NCBI GenBank assembly: GCA_000231825.2
Contig: JH720297.1
Location: forward strand, 954,348-1,018,347
Source: Tetrahymena elliotti 4EA
Taxonomy: Eukaryota; Ciliophora; Oligohymenophorea; Hymenostomatida; Tetrahymenidae
Reading direction: 5' to 3'
DNA length: 64,000 nt
Under the pieces are notes generated by a model that did not search any database, was not told where the DNA came from, and saw only the letters and a list, made by a program, of their open reading frames with translations. A program made the position numbers and the translations under genes. Every line of letters begins with the position of its first letter. Position 1 is the first letter of the stretch. Positions 26,162-39,861 of the stretch are shown in pieces.

Positions 26162-29100
26162 ATGGAAGATCCTAAACTATAGAAAGTAAAATTAGAATCA
26201 TATGATGATAAAAATTACAGTTCTGCTCAGATTATAAATAGGACATCATTTTGCATATTTCTTTTATTGACTAGTCTAATAAGTTTGATGAAATCTCTTA
26301 TTGATTTATTTTATTTTAACAATATGAATGTTTTAGTAGAAGTTTATCTTATTTCAACAGTATTTATTCTAAGTTTAATTGCTTTCCTAATCAAGTCTAA
26401 AAAATAATATATTGATCTCATAGTTGATTTACTTATTTCGTTTCTGCTGATTGAAAGCTACTTATAATCATTTCTTTAAAATATTTATTATTTGATCACT
26501 AACATTTTAGTTCTACATTAGATAACATTTTATATTAACAAGAGTGAATTTAAAAAGTTCATAAAATATGGTATCAAACTATTTATTATTTCTTACTTTT
26601 ATGGTAGAAGTTTTTTTTCTTCAAATTATACATTTGATCAGGTTTTTGAGATAGCTCGAATTAGCTTCTGTATTCTTTATGTCCTTTTCTTTCACTATAA
26701 ATCTCTTAATATAGAAGAACATATAATGAGTAATTAAAATTAAAGTCACTAAGTTATAAAGCAGAATTAAGATTCACACACTATTAATTTAGAAGAGACC
26801 ATCAAAATTTAAGATTTTTCTGCATATTAAAATGACCAAAGTTTAGCGAAAATTATTTAAGATTAAAAGCCTCTTTCTAAAAATATGGGTTAATTACATA
26901 AAAAATTAGATATAAGCTCATAAAATTAAGCTATTTGCTAATCTATTGAAATAAATAATGAATTGCTGTTGTAGTAAGACAAACATTTTTAAAGAAAAAT
27001 TGATTTAAAAAAGCCTAATAAAAGAAATCTAACATTTTTTTAGAGATCGAAAAGGGATTCTTAAAGAAATTTAACCACGCTTTTGCTGAAATAATCTGTA
27101 AAAAAAAGTCTTGAAAGTGATATACTGAGTTTTCTATTTGTTGGTGTGTTGATGATCGATTATAAAAAAAAAATTATTTACTCAAATGATTAAATAGAAT
27201 CATTAATAAATAATTGTAAAGGTGAGTAAATTTTAGAGATAATTTAATAGTTGCATTTACCTAATTAAGAGAAAAATTAGAAAGATAATAAAAATAATAT
27301 GAATAATCAAAGCAATAAGCACATTGATTTCTCAAGGTCGTAGTTGGAGTAATAAGAAGAAGAGGAATGCTGCAAAATTAATGAATAAAGCTTGTAAGTG
27401 AACAGCTTTATGGATAAATCTGATTAAAGAATGAAAAATTAGCAAATTCTTTCTCGAAAATTAAGTTCGATAAACTTGAATGTTAAAAATTAGTCAAATA
27501 TTAGATAAAGGAACACTAGTCTACTTGAAAATATCACTGTTCAGAAATAAAATAATTCATCTTCTGAATCATTTGACTCAGAGCTGCAAGACAATTAGGA
27601 AAGTAGCAAGTTTTAAAGTTCAGAAAATGGAGTAATAAGCAAACTAAATTTCTTTGAAGAAGAAAAATAAATAAAGAATAGATTAAAAAAGGAATCTTCA
27701 TCAGGTGTTACAAATTATGGTAAACTTGTCAAAAATGGTAACATTTCAGAATGTAAATTTCTTATAGAGGCACTAAATAGGTCTGATACAACGTTAGAAA
27801 CAATAATAGATATTTTATTAGACAAAAATTATTGGAAGGATTTTTGGAAAAGGAATGTTATTCACACAGATACAGACATTTGCATTAATAATTCACATTT
27901 TTAAGAGAATTCAGGTGTTTATTTTGATTAAAATTATATCGTGCAAGGCAATAGTATTTCTTTTCAGGTTAATATGAAATCTGACATCAAGTAAAAGGAA
28001 AGGCCATTCTATTTAAAATTGAGCTCTTTTTTGACTTAAAAGGCTTATCAACAAAAAGGACAGAATCGATAAAAAATTAAAATGGTCTTATTGATTGAAG
28101 TCATTCCTTTAAGGAATATTCTGAAATCTTTGAAGGAATAAGAGCTAAACAATTTCAAGAATAAAGTAATATCTTCTCTGTCACATGAGTTGAGAACTCC
28201 TTTGAATTGCTCTATATAAATGCTTGAATTACTTTTACTTAGTGAAAATTAAAATGTTTCCACAAGGACTCTTAATTCAGCTCATAACTTTTAAATATCA
28301 GAAGAAGTCAAAAAAATGTTTATCTATCCTGCCCTTAACTCTAGCTACTTACTTCTAAGTATGATAAATGATATTATTGATTTTGCTTAAATAAACACAG
28401 GTAAACTTAGCTTGTATTTTACTACTTTCAATATAAGAGATTTAATCAAAGATTGTGTTTAGCTATTTACTCTTCAGGCTACAATAAAAAATTTAGAAAT
28501 TTTGGTTAACATTGATCCACTAATACCATAGTTATTGCATTCAGATTAAAATAGAATAAAATAGGTGCTTTTAGCTCTCCTTAGTAATGCAATAAAATTT
28601 ACAGAGAAAGGATTTATTCAAATAACTGCAGAATAACATCAATCAGATCTAATCAGAGTTTAAGTTGATGATACAGGAAATGGAATAACACCAGAAGTAA
28701 GGTCTTTGCTTTTTAAAGGATTTCAAAATTCAAACAGTATTAAAAGCAGTAGCAGATAAAGTAAACTATCTAACAACAATAAGAACAGAAGTCTCTCAAT
28801 TCAAACAATAAAATAAGCAAATCTAATACAAAATAATTCATCTATATAAAAAAAATCTTAGCAAACTTTGAATCAAAGATCTTCTTAGAATTACCGCTCA
28901 TCAATATTTGGTGAAGAAAATATAGAAATAAGTGATAATTTTACTAGAAAAGAAATTAACAGTAAATTAAACAGCATGCCTTTTGGTGAAGTTGAAGAAT
29001 AAAATAACTCATAAATCAACAAAAGTGCTTAGTAACAATAATAATAAAATGCTGGAATAGGACTCACAATAGCTAATCATTTGGCATAGGGATTAGGAGG

Positions 29101-30736
29101 GAATAGATCTATTATTGTAGAAAGTGAGGTAAATAAAGGCTCTTCATTCATATTTTTTATAGTAAACTAACCGACGAAATCAAAAGGAGTAAAACAAAAT
29201 TAACGTCATACCTTTGAAAATACTTACCAAGCATGGAAAACAATTTAGTCAGATCAAAACAATTCTTTAAGATCTATATAAACTTCTCAAAACCATAACT
29301 CTTTCGTATCAAGATAAAATGAAACAATAAATTTAGAATTAGCAACATAAGAGCAACAAATTCTTTCAATAAATTATTAAGACAAAAATAAAGTTTAAGA
29401 AGAAGAAGAAGACGATTTTGATGATAATCAACGTGGTTTAGATGAAACAGAAGAAAAGTATCGCGAAGATATTAACGATGATCGTTGTATTTATAAAATG
29501 GAAGATTAAAGTAGCAATAGAGATCTAGTCAATAATTTATCTTAGTAAGATTCTTGTAATGTAATTGTTGAAAAATCAGAATAAAGAATTCCTTAAAATC
29601 CATAAGCCATGTAAATCGTAGTGACAAATAAGAAATTTGAAATTAATTTATTTGAAGACCAATAAGTAGTCATTAATGAAGTCAAAAATATCACAAATAA
29701 AAAGTTTTAACAAGATATTAAAAATTAATTTAAGCAAGATGATAGACTTTATTCTACCATTGACATGAAAAGACAATCTAATTTTAATTCTTCAGGCTCG
29801 GGGCTAGATCAAGAGATTATTAATATTTAGGAAAGTTTAAGAAATTTCATTAGAAATTCATTCTGTACTTAAAATGCTTAGACAATTAACATAGGTTAAA
29901 ACTAATCTATGAATTAAATTAATTGTAATAGCATTTGCAAAATTAATACAAGTGAGTAAGGTCCTCCTATTAGTCCATAATTTAATTAAATGCATAAAAG
30001 GCAATCTTCGAGGTAAAGGAACTCCTTTTTAACCCATAAAATCTCTAATGATTAAAATATTAAAAAAGAGAATATTAAAATAATTAAATCCTCAAATAAT
30101 ATTCCCAATAAAGATACCTAATTGCTAGAAAATGTTATTTAGGAGCTTTCCAGTGAATAAATTTAAATATCCTTTACTAATGAAAAATTATCAGTATAAG
30201 AAAATGCCACTTAATAAAAATATTCACCTCCCGAAAAGAAAATATCTTCTTCAAATGAAAACTAAAAAAAGATTGATTTAGAAGAAGAAATTGTAAATAA
30301 ACAAAAATAGTGCTAATGCACTTAAATTTTAATAGTTGATGATAATGATTTTAATTTGATTTCTTTAGAAATGAGACTTATCAAGCAATATAATTTAAAA
30401 GTAGATAAAGCTAATAGTGGCTTTATAGCTATAAATTTAGTATAAAAAAGATTGCTTAACTATGAATGTTGCTAAACTTATAAACTTATTTTTATGGATA
30501 TAGATATGCCAATCAAGAATGGCCATCAAACAACCAAAGAAATTCTAAGCATATTTTCTTCTTAAAATATCTCACCGCCTTTAATTACTGCCTGCACAGC
30601 ATACAGCTAAGATGCTGAAAGAAAAAAAGCCTAATAAAGTGGAATGAAATTTTACATAACTAAACCAATAGATACCTAATAAATAGAAAATGTATTAATA
30701 TAAGCTCTTTTGATTAACAAAAAAAATACATAGTGA
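26162..30736 (+). CDS. Membrane hybrid sensor histidine kinase with C-terminal receiver
   Basis: One uninterrupted 1525-codon frame. About six hydrophobic segments fill residues 20–190, followed by a Gln/Asn/Ser-rich linker and a PAS-like stretch (LFVGVLMIDYKKKIIYSN) near residue 325. The HisKA motif SLSHELRTPLN puts the phospho-accepting His at about residue 675. The ATPase domain shows the N box (NRIKQVLLALLSNAIKFTE) near 800, G1 VDDTGNGI near 835 and G2 GIGLTIANHLA near 965. About 125 Ser/Gln/Asn-rich residues are inserted between G1 and G2, where the ATP lid lies. A low-complexity region of about 400 residues then leads to a receiver: VDDNDFNL near 1393, phospho-Asp in FMDIDMP at about 1446 and the Lys of ITKP near 1500. 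It should autophosphorylate and relay to its receiver; the signal is unknown. Confidence 0.93.
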
Positions 30737-31691
30737 ATTTGTTAGATATCTATTTTCTAATTTAAAATGTATATAAATTTAATTTTCTTGCTTATCAATC
30801 ATACTGTTATTTTAAAATATATTTTGGTCTTATAAAAATACTATTAATCATTCTGATAAATTTAATAAATTCTAATTGCTATTAATTCAATAAATTAATT
30901 ACTAATCTCTTATTTCAAATTACTTTTGCTTGTAATTAATTATCATTTAGTCAAATAAAATAAAAATCTTGATATATTCTTTATGTTTTAGATCAAATAT
31001 AGGCAGAAAGTCATTTGAGACAAGCAATTCTAAAAATTCGTTAAATTATTAAATTTTTTATTAGTTCAATTACAATGGATTCTCATAAATAAGATAATTA
31101 TTCTCCAAAACAAATTTTTTTAAAATTTTTTTTTTGTCCTTAAATTGAGTTTTCTTTTTAGAAATTTCTCAAAAATTTTGGACTGATTTTAAATTGAGGA
31201 ATTATGGTAATCATTAAATAGTTTTGAATATGAAAGAAAAGGTTATAAGCAATTTTTGCTAGAATTATTTATTTTATTTTATAATTTTGAATTATCTTAA
31301 TTTATGAATAACTTTATTTTACAAATTATAAAATAGACTTGATAGACTGACTCTAAAAACAAAAATAGCTCATTTAATTAAGGTATTTTAGGTATAATTT
31401 AATTATTTACAACAACATTGTTTATGATTTGTAGAGAGAGATAAAGTTAAACCAAGACTTAAGGCTATTTTATTATATTTATTTGTTTTTATTTCATTTT
31501 AATTTAATTTATAATTTAAATAACTTAATTATTTGGTATTACATTTGCTTTAATGATTTTTATTTTTAAAGTATAGTAGTTAGTAAGTATTTATTTTTTG
31601 ATTTATTTATTGAGTGAATGGATTATATATTTATTTAGGAAAGATGATTTTTGGAAGTTGTTGGTTGTTTAGTAATTCTTTAAGTGTATAT
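30737..31691. other. Intergenic region between convergent genes
   Basis: AT-rich 3' flanks of the histidine kinase and of the Cache/TPR/vWA gene. No coding or RNA feature is seen. Confidence 0.6.
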
Positions 31692-34600
31692 TCAGAAATA
31701 CTCACAAATTAATTAGCGTTTTACTTGTTTTTCTCTTTGTTTATTTAAATATTCTTCAACATCATCATCTCCTTATTAGAAGAACTACCCTAGCTCCGAA
31801 ATCTCTTTGGCTAAGTAACGTAAGTAAAGCATATTGGCATTTTAATTGCAGATGTTGATAATTATTAAATTAACTTATTTTTTCTTCATTTTTTCTTTGA
31901 TAGCTTCTAATTAATCCTCCTTGATTTAATTATTTCCTTCTGTAAAGAGACAAATAAATCTTAGTCTTTCATTATTTTCAGAATCAATAGTATTTCTCTT
32001 TTAACTATCTTCCATATTGTTCATTTATTAACATTTGTCAAATAAACCAGTTGTAACATCTAGAGCTTTATAAAGGTTTGATTTACCTCTTTTATAAACA
32101 AAAAAATATTTTAAATTTACATTCATTAACTTAAAAATGATCTAAAAAAATTTTCAATTCTTTCAAAAAAATAGAGGGAGATTTGTATTAAAAGAACATC
32201 AAGATTTTTCATGTTTTTAGTTCCTGTAAAAAAAGTAAGAAAATTTTAATAATTATATTAAATAATAAGATAATTCAAAAGAAGTATCTTTCTTTTTCAA
32301 GCTTGTTTGTTTGTTTGTTTGTTTGTTATTGATAAGATTTAACAATCAAAAAATGAATTAAAGTTATATTTATTTACCCAGTACTCATAGGGATGGAACG
32401 AATTTTCTTTTCCAGTAAGTCATTGTATAATTCTTTTTCTTGGAGTGGGAAATTTTCATGGACTAGCTCATTAAATTATACAAAACCAATTTTATCTTTT
32501 TTATCTATTTTATCAAATATGCTTCTGCATCTGGCATGAGAATATTTAATTTAATCTACAGTCATATCTTTAGAGTAGTCAATCAGCATAATTAATTCAA
32601 TAATTCTTAGATTGAACTTTTAAAGCTTTGGAATGAGTGTGGGAATTTCTAAATTAAACTTTTCCATAATGTTCTTGAGAAGTATCATAGCATATTTTCT
32701 TATTTGTGAGTCATAGACTTATCCTTCTTCTAATATTCTGGTCAAAATATCTGCAGCCTTTCTAAAGTTAAATTTAGCCAATTCAAGAATAGCTTATTAA
32801 AGTTTTATTTTTGAAAGAAGAATTTCAGGTGGTATTTAAGCAAAGATATTTAGGAAAAGAGAAGTATTTTCTTCATGAAAATCCTCTTCTTAAAGAACTA
32901 GTAACAGCTCTTCATACAATTATTAAGCCTATTTATCATGAAATAAAGTTTTAGTTTTGTTTATTTTATAAAAATTTTAAAAGAAATTACTTGTTGTATA
33001 TGTTACTCAGCCCATTCATATTCTCCAAGACGAAGATGACAGTAAGATTTTTTAGTTAGAATAAGTATTTTTCTGATAATAGTTGTATTTGAAGGTCTTC
33101 TATAATTTATATCATCATCGAATTCTCTAGGATCAGCTGAATCAGAAAGGGATATACACTTCTCAAAAACTCTAATTGCTTCATGATAGAGATCATCTTT
33201 TTATTAAGTAGAATATTCAAACAATGCAACTCCCAACTAATATTTTCTATTGAGAAGTCTTGTCTTAGAAAGATCATATTTCATAAGGAGATCATCTTTC
33301 TTCTTTCTATACATACTATTATCATTTGTGTTATCTTAGTTAAACTATTCTGGCATTCTTTTTTTAGTTATTTGAGAGTTTTCAATATCTCCATCATCTT
33401 CTTGGATATCTTCATCATTCTAAAAATGTGATGGTTTCATTACAGAACCATCTTTAGAATTCCTCTTTTTCTTCATTGAACTACTTTATGATGAAAACAT
33501 ATTTGGTTTCTTCAGTGGAGAACCTGGATTTGGATTGCTTCCTGCTAAAAATGTCCTTTTTAAAAACAAAGACTTGAGTAAAGCTCTACTAAAAAATTAA
33601 AATTTACTTCTTTTTTTTCCCATTCAGCCTTTAAGATCTGTTAGGGCTATTTTGGTTTATTACGTTCTAATAATCAATAATTTATTAAGGTTTTTTTCTA
33701 TATTCTATATTTTCTTTATCCATTTCTTCTTTCGTGATGTTGTATTCCATTGTAGCCATTAAAATTGCCTCCTAATACTCTGATATAGCCTCTAAATAGC
33801 GGTTATTCTTCAGATGGATATTTCCTATATTATTACAGCATATTCCCACTCCATTCTAATTTCCAAATTTGATATAAAATTATTTAGCTCTTGAGAGTTC
33901 TAACAAAGTCAAAGCATCATCATCATGAAACCTAACAGATATAAAAATATTTGTTTTTAAATCATTAAATTTTATACCATTCAAGCTAGATTAAATAAAA
34001 TATATCTCAAGTGAGACTTTCTTTTTAAAACTTAAAGCAAAAATTTCTACAATTAGAAATATTAAATTGATTATCATCAATCACAAATTTATTTATGAAT
34101 TTACAACTGAGACAATGTTAAAATTATTGAAAAACTATGTCAGTAATATTTATAAAAATTAGTTTACCTTTGATTTGAATATTTAAAGTTTTTTAGTAGA
34201 GTAACCATAGCTTCAAATAGAGATTTGATTTCATCAGATGTAAAGTAATTTTAATAGCTTTCATATTGGTCTTCTTAGTCTATTTATTCAGGGTCTATTT
34301 CAGACATTAGACGTGACATAGTAATTATAGGGTTTTAAAAAGAATAAGATATCATATAACTGTATCTACCAACAATGCAAAGTGATATAAAAGATATAAC
34401 ACTAATGACGATGAAGGAAACTAATTCTATATAGTTTAGTCTATCATTTGTATCTTAAAATCCTTTAATTAAATCACTTTCTGATACAATATAACCAAGG
34501 TAGAAAAGAATTTCTGATTTTTAGCCACTTGATTCTATTTCACCTGGATATACTTCGATTGGTGAAAATATAATATAATACGTTTTTTCATTTACTTTGT

Positions 34601-36375
34601 ATGAAAATTTATGTGGAGGATCTGAATATTTATCATAGTTATTTTGTGCTTTATATGTTGCTATGTCAGATTTAACTTATTCAAAGCTTGACTAATTTTT
34701 TAGAAAATAAGAAATGATTAAGCAATTAAGACATCATCTAATCAAATGAATCAGTTTTTTTAAATTAAATTAATTTGAACAATATTTTACCTTAAATGAA
34801 TTAACTTCTTATTTGTCTGGATTGGTACCAAATATTTATTCAATAAGAGTTGCTTTAAATTTAACCTCTGCATCATGTCCAACGTCATCAAAAGCTAATA
34901 AACTCATTTAATCATCATCAAGTATTAAGAATAAATCCCCATAATCTTTATTTATAAGAGATTGCACTAGGGCAGATTATTTTTATGATAACTAAAATTA
35001 AGCATAAATAATAGCATTTACTTGGTCATTGACCTTGAATTTTTAACTAATGCCACCAGCTCCTTAATGAGACTGATAGGCATCTTTAATTACATAAAGA
35101 GAGGCTACTTCACCATCACATACATTATTAAAATTATATTTGCCTGAGCGCATAGGGGAGGGACAAGAATTAGATCTAGTAGCTTCAACAGATTAATTAA
35201 TATTTTCAAGCTATGAGCTATTAAGAAGAGGTAAAAAAACTGTAAAATCAATTTCTGGGTATGTGATACCAACTGTGTAAATGAGATCGTAAGAAGACCC
35301 ATCAGAATTATCAACAATTGACTATTAAAGATAATATGGAGCCAAAATACCTTTCATAAGAACTCCAAATAGAAGAACATCTTTGGCTAAAGTAGAATAC
35401 TTTGATTAATATTTTCCAAAAGCGGTATCAAATGAATCTTCTTGTAAATTGTCCCATCCAGTAACCTTAAAATATTTGGTAAATTATAATGAATATTTTG
35501 AAATGAATTTGTGACAAAATGTAGAATTTAATATTACTAACAAAAAATTCGACTTTTAAATTAAAAAAATAGCCCACAATTTATAATTTTAACATATTTC
35601 AATCAATCTCTTTGTTTATTTATTTATTTCTTTGCTATATATTAATTAATGCTTCTAAACAGTTTTTTAACTTAGTATGGAATTGACTATGATTTATTTG
35701 AAATATAATATTTTATTTATAATTGCATAAATGCTAATCTGTTATGAATTGCTTCGATTTTATTTTTTAATTTTGAGCTTGAAAAGAGGACTTTCTTCTT
35801 CAAATTTTTGTTTATCATAAATGCTAAAATAAATACCATTTGATAAAAAAAACTAATTTTCTTACAAAAATCGCATTTTAATTCTACTTTTAAATCTAAA
35901 CATTTGAAACTAAAACTGCTAGCTGGTTTTATGCAATGCTTTAAAAATGTAATAATAGTTATAAAATTACTTGTAACATTTCCTATAAAGATGAGTTATT
36001 AATCTTATTGTAAATTGACTGATTGGTTTACTTAAAATTAGGATCTTGAGTCTATAAAAGACTGACGTATAGTGCTTAAATCTAAGTGATATCAGGATTT
36101 TTAGGCAGAACATTGTTTTCTAATATCTAATAGTAATATGATTTAAGAGCGAATACCTACTTGAAATTCTCTTAATAACCTGCTTCTAAAGAGAAATCAA
36201 GAAACTAAATATCACGAGATTTGCTTCCCAATTGTTACTAAATATGGCCTTATTAAATGAATTTTTATAAATCAGGTAAGGATTTAAATGAAGAATAGCC
36301 TACTGCAGAAAGACATATCGCTATAACTATAACAATAGGACATGCTAGAAGTACAATTCGCTTGTTGATTACCAT
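31692..36375 (-). CDS. Cache-like receptor with TPR-like region and C-terminal vWA-like domain
   Basis: Exons in transcription order are 35971..36375, 34791..35465, 34168..34691, 32991..33931, 32378..32928 and 31692..32088 (all complement), giving about 1160 aa. TM1 is at about residues 6–27 (IVLLACPIVIVIAICLSAVG). An extracellular region of about 410 residues resembles ciliate Cache-type sensors. TM2 (VSFIVISVISFISLCIVG) leads into a cytoplasmic HAMP-like stretch. TPR-type helices follow (GICCNNIGNIHLKNNRYLEAI), then a Ser/Lys linker. Near the C-terminus LIMLIDYSKDMT and GGKSNLYKAL match the vWA metal-site loops, with Asp for the last Ser of DxSxS. The frame slips by one base at an A8 run (plus-strand T8, 33611–33618); dropping one A, or removing a 19-nt GT–AG segment, restores it. 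A membrane environmental sensor is likely; its ligand is unknown. Confidence 0.8.
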
Positions 36376-37354
36376 AAATTAGCTCAAATAAACTGTTATT
36401 TTATAAATATTAAATCTAAATGTCGTTTAACTAACAAATTTTATTTGAATGTAAATAGATAGATTCTTACTGTTTGTTTGTTTTAATCAATAAAATGTCT
36501 TCTATAACTTTTCTAATATTTATTTGCTAATGCTGTCTGAAACTTATTTAGTGCCTTGCTCACTAAAATTACACTGTATTTCTATTTCTAATTTTTGTTT
36601 AATCTCCTCCACTTTCCTCCTATTTTTATTTGTACCCTTCTTCTCCTATTTACTGACTAGAGCTTTAATTACTTATTATTTTTTATATGTATTATTCGTT
36701 CTCTTTATTAATACAACACTCTTTTTATTATTTTTCACTTTAGATTTTTATTAATTATTAACTAATTAATTAGTTAATCATTCATTCACAAAAACTCATT
36801 TTCATTCATTTTTTTTTATTCATTCTTGTCTCTATTTATGTAATGTATGTAGGTCTTACTACTTACCTGTCTTTCTGCTTTGAATAGAAGTTTACTTAAA
36901 TTTTGTAATTTTATTGCTTCTTTCCCTTTTTTTATTGAATAATTCATACATAAATTTTACATATCATTATTATTATTTTTTGAATAACATTTAATAACTA
37001 ACTCCTATCAAATTCTCTTTAATTTTTAGCAATAAATTCGTTTGTTCTCTCGAAAAAGTTAACTACTTTTAATATTTTTTACCTAAAATTGTTTTACAAT
37101 ATGAATTTTTTTTGGTATTTATGACTAGCAACATAAAAATCTTGATTATTAATAATGTATACTCTTTATGAGGAGGAGAGTTTAATTTAAATATTCAGAG
37201 TTAAATTAGAGTCTAGTAAACATTACTCATTCAAAATTACATTTATCAAATAAATAGTGCAAGATTTGCAATAATCAATTTAATTTAATTTCAAAATTAT
37301 TTTTGGTTCTTAAATAATAAAAATCCTAATTATTCACTTATTATATTTATTATT
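36376..37354. other. Intergenic region
   Basis: Pyrimidine-rich on the plus strand, immediately upstream of the minus-strand receptor gene and so likely its promoter region. ORF 36524–36754 is a hydrophobic, Gln-poor reading of T-rich DNA and is not called a gene. Confidence 0.5.
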
Positions 37355-38053
37355 ATGGATAGAATAAGAAAGACTCCAGTTCATAAACAAAACCCAAAGA
37401 TAAAAGCAAAAAAATTTAATGAGGTTTATTTAGGGTACAATAGTGAGGAGGCATTAAAATTTGAAAATTTGATATTAAATTTTTTAGACTAAATAATATT
37501 TTTAAAATGGACTGATATCCATATACAAAATATAAATAAAAGCAAATATTTCAAATACAGAGGAACACTATTTGAAAATCTCTTTAATTAAATAGAAATA
37601 GAATAAATAAAAAGAAATTACAACTTTCAAAAAATCCTTTAGAAATAAGATTTATCGAAATAAACTATAACAATTTAATGTAACTATAATCTAAAATATA
37701 AAATAAATAAGAACAGATAGATAATATTAAGAAGGTATAATAATTTAGTTAGTTAGTTTTTAAAAAATTAATTTAAATTCTTTTTATAATTTTTCAAAAA
37801 TTTCAAAGTAGGGTTTTATTTAATCATCTAAAACCTCCTCCTCCTAAACCTTTAGGGGCAGGAAAGGCTGATTAATTTGTAATTATTTGATTTGCACCGT
37901 TTTATCCACTAAAAGCACCTATACCATAGAGCATATCATGAGTTTTTTGATATTTTGATCCCATATTTTAGTATTTTTAGAAAGAATCTCTCCCAGTACC
38001 ACTGTTCCCACCAAATTAACTTCCACCGCCACCTCCACTGGAGCCTTTGAAGA
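37355..38053 (+). CDS. Possible small unknown protein (weak)
   Basis: An ATG-started frame reads without TGA from 37355 into the antisense of the zinc-finger gene, reaching TGA near 38051. The first 130–140 codons (MDRIRKTPVHKQNPKIKAKK...) use TAA/TAG as real genes here do and look plausible. The part beyond about 37820 is only the antisense of another gene. Either an intron with an earlier TGA ends it, or it is spurious. No domain recognised. Confidence 0.3.
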
Positions 38054-39861
38054 TATTTACACTACTTGTATTTGAATTTACAATTTTATATTACTATTAT
38101 TTAGAGCTACCTAAATATTTGCTTTAGGGGCTAGTGTATTTATTACTACTATAACTTGGACCACCTCCATATTAGTCATCATAATCATCTCCTCCTCCAT
38201 AATCATCATAACTTGGTTTATTGTAGCTTGCTGCTCTTTTGTTTGCTGTACTATTAGTGTATGAATTTCCATAGCTTGGCTTCTATTAATAAGAGGATTC
38301 TTATTTAGCTTAGTAACTAGGGGGAGGTTTAGGTTTATTAATTGTTTTTTTGCAAGCAGGGATGTGGCGTGCTGCAGCCTCATCGCTAAAATTTCTGTAA
38401 CAATGAGGACATTATTTCATATTATTTTTCATAGAATTCGATTTTGGGGGTGGAGGAAGTGAGCGAATATCTCCACCATTTTTTTCAACAGATCCTACTT
38501 TTCTCATATATTTCAATTAATTCTAAAATTCTTCATGTTGTGTTCTCCAGTCATTTTTGGCAAGTTTTTATTCATAATATCTATCATTTTTTTCTAATTT
38601 CTACTTTTTCATTTCTAATGCCTTTTATTTCTTCAAAGCAAATTTTGTAGGTCCAGGTTTGCATACAGATTCGTGCTTGCTAATTCTATCTGATGCAAAT
38701 TTTCTGTTACACTTACGACATGAAACTAAATCTAAATCACCATTCATCGCATACATTTTCTCTTCTTAGTATTACTTCTATGCATTTGACATAGGCTTCA
38801 ATGGATTGTTTGGCTTACAACTCTTTTAATGTGGAATTAAACTTTCAGGTTTAAATGTCCTACCACAATTCTGATTATAACATAACAAAATAATTAATAT
38901 TCTTTTCTATATTCATAATTATAAGATATTTACTTCACATGGTACAAGAACATCGTAATTATATTAATCAAATGCTCTATTATTATAGTTATCTATGTCC
39001 TTTCTTGTTATTTTATCTTTTGCTAACAATTAATCAAAACCTGGTGGAGCCCTAGGCATAGGTCTCCTGTCTTTATAAGACTTATTTGACTATTCTACAT
39101 CCCATTTTTCTTAACAAGTTTTTAAATGAATAGGCAAACTTTTAGTGCCGTATTCTCTGCCACAAATATAACCTACAAAAAGAAAATTATTAAATCATTT
39201 GTTAACAAAAACTCAATTCAATTTAAGCTTACACATTAGAGATATTGGTCTTTGCATCATTTTAGGTGGTTCAGGCTCAGGTTCTTTTTTAGTTACTCTT
39301 GAACTAGAAACTGCAGTCGTCCTATTCATTGCACCACCTCCACCTACTACTTTACTACCTCCTTTTTTTTTATTCATTGATACCTATCTACATTCTATTT
39401 CATGTTTCTAAAACTAGCTAGAAGGAATTTTTTAGAAGCAACATCCACAAGGGATTGTTTTTTCTTTTGTGGCACCATATCCACCACCTCCTGAAGAAAA
39501 AATGTTTGTATCTTTTGTTTGATATGACCCAAAGGCAGATGATCTACCATTTGAAAAATCTGGTATTTATGGATTTGAATTATAATTTTTTTCTATAAAT
39601 CCTTTTGATTGAGTCATTCCAAGTCCCTTATGTCCTCCTTTTGCACTTGTAGGGACAGGTCTACATATTTTTTCATGTTAAGCAAGGGTGGCAGGATTAA
39701 AACTAAATTATTTGAGTAAATAAAATATGTTGAGTATGTTTTTAAGAAGCTCCAATAAATATTGATTACGTTCTAAAACAGTTTGTGCATGGAAGCATAG
39801 AATTACTTACTGGTTTTCCAACACTCCCTACTCCACCAAATGAGTTAGTATAATGGTGCAT
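37824..39861 (-). CDS. Protein with six C2HC zinc fingers (ZC2HC-type)
   Basis: Exons 39770..39861, 39233..39702, 38934..39172 and 37824..38870 (complement) give 615 aa; phases close. Six copies of the C-x2-C-x12-H-x3/4-C knuckle are visible. In order they begin LPCTNCFRTF, IPCGCCFQKI, SLMCYICGRE, VPCENCGRTF, VSCRKCNRKF and KQCPHCYRNF. The first finger is split by an intron within CFRT|FNP, which fixes the otherwise ambiguous donor. Lys-rich helical segments separate fingers five and six. The C-terminal 180 residues are Gly/Ser/Tyr/Gln-rich low complexity ending GLGGGGFR. ZC2HC1-family proteins of animals and ciliates share these knuckles; many are linked to cilia or sperm, but the role here is unknown. 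Confidence 0.88.

Noticed and set aside
36524..36754. Hydrophobic 76-codon ORF
   Set aside because: Arises from T-rich promoter DNA (Leu/Phe-rich by composition); no TAA/TAG Gln codons and no homologous pattern.
38051..39861. Plus-strand continuation of the 37355 ORF and ORFs 38444–38650, 39199–39411
   Set aside because: These lie antisense to the well-supported zinc-finger gene.
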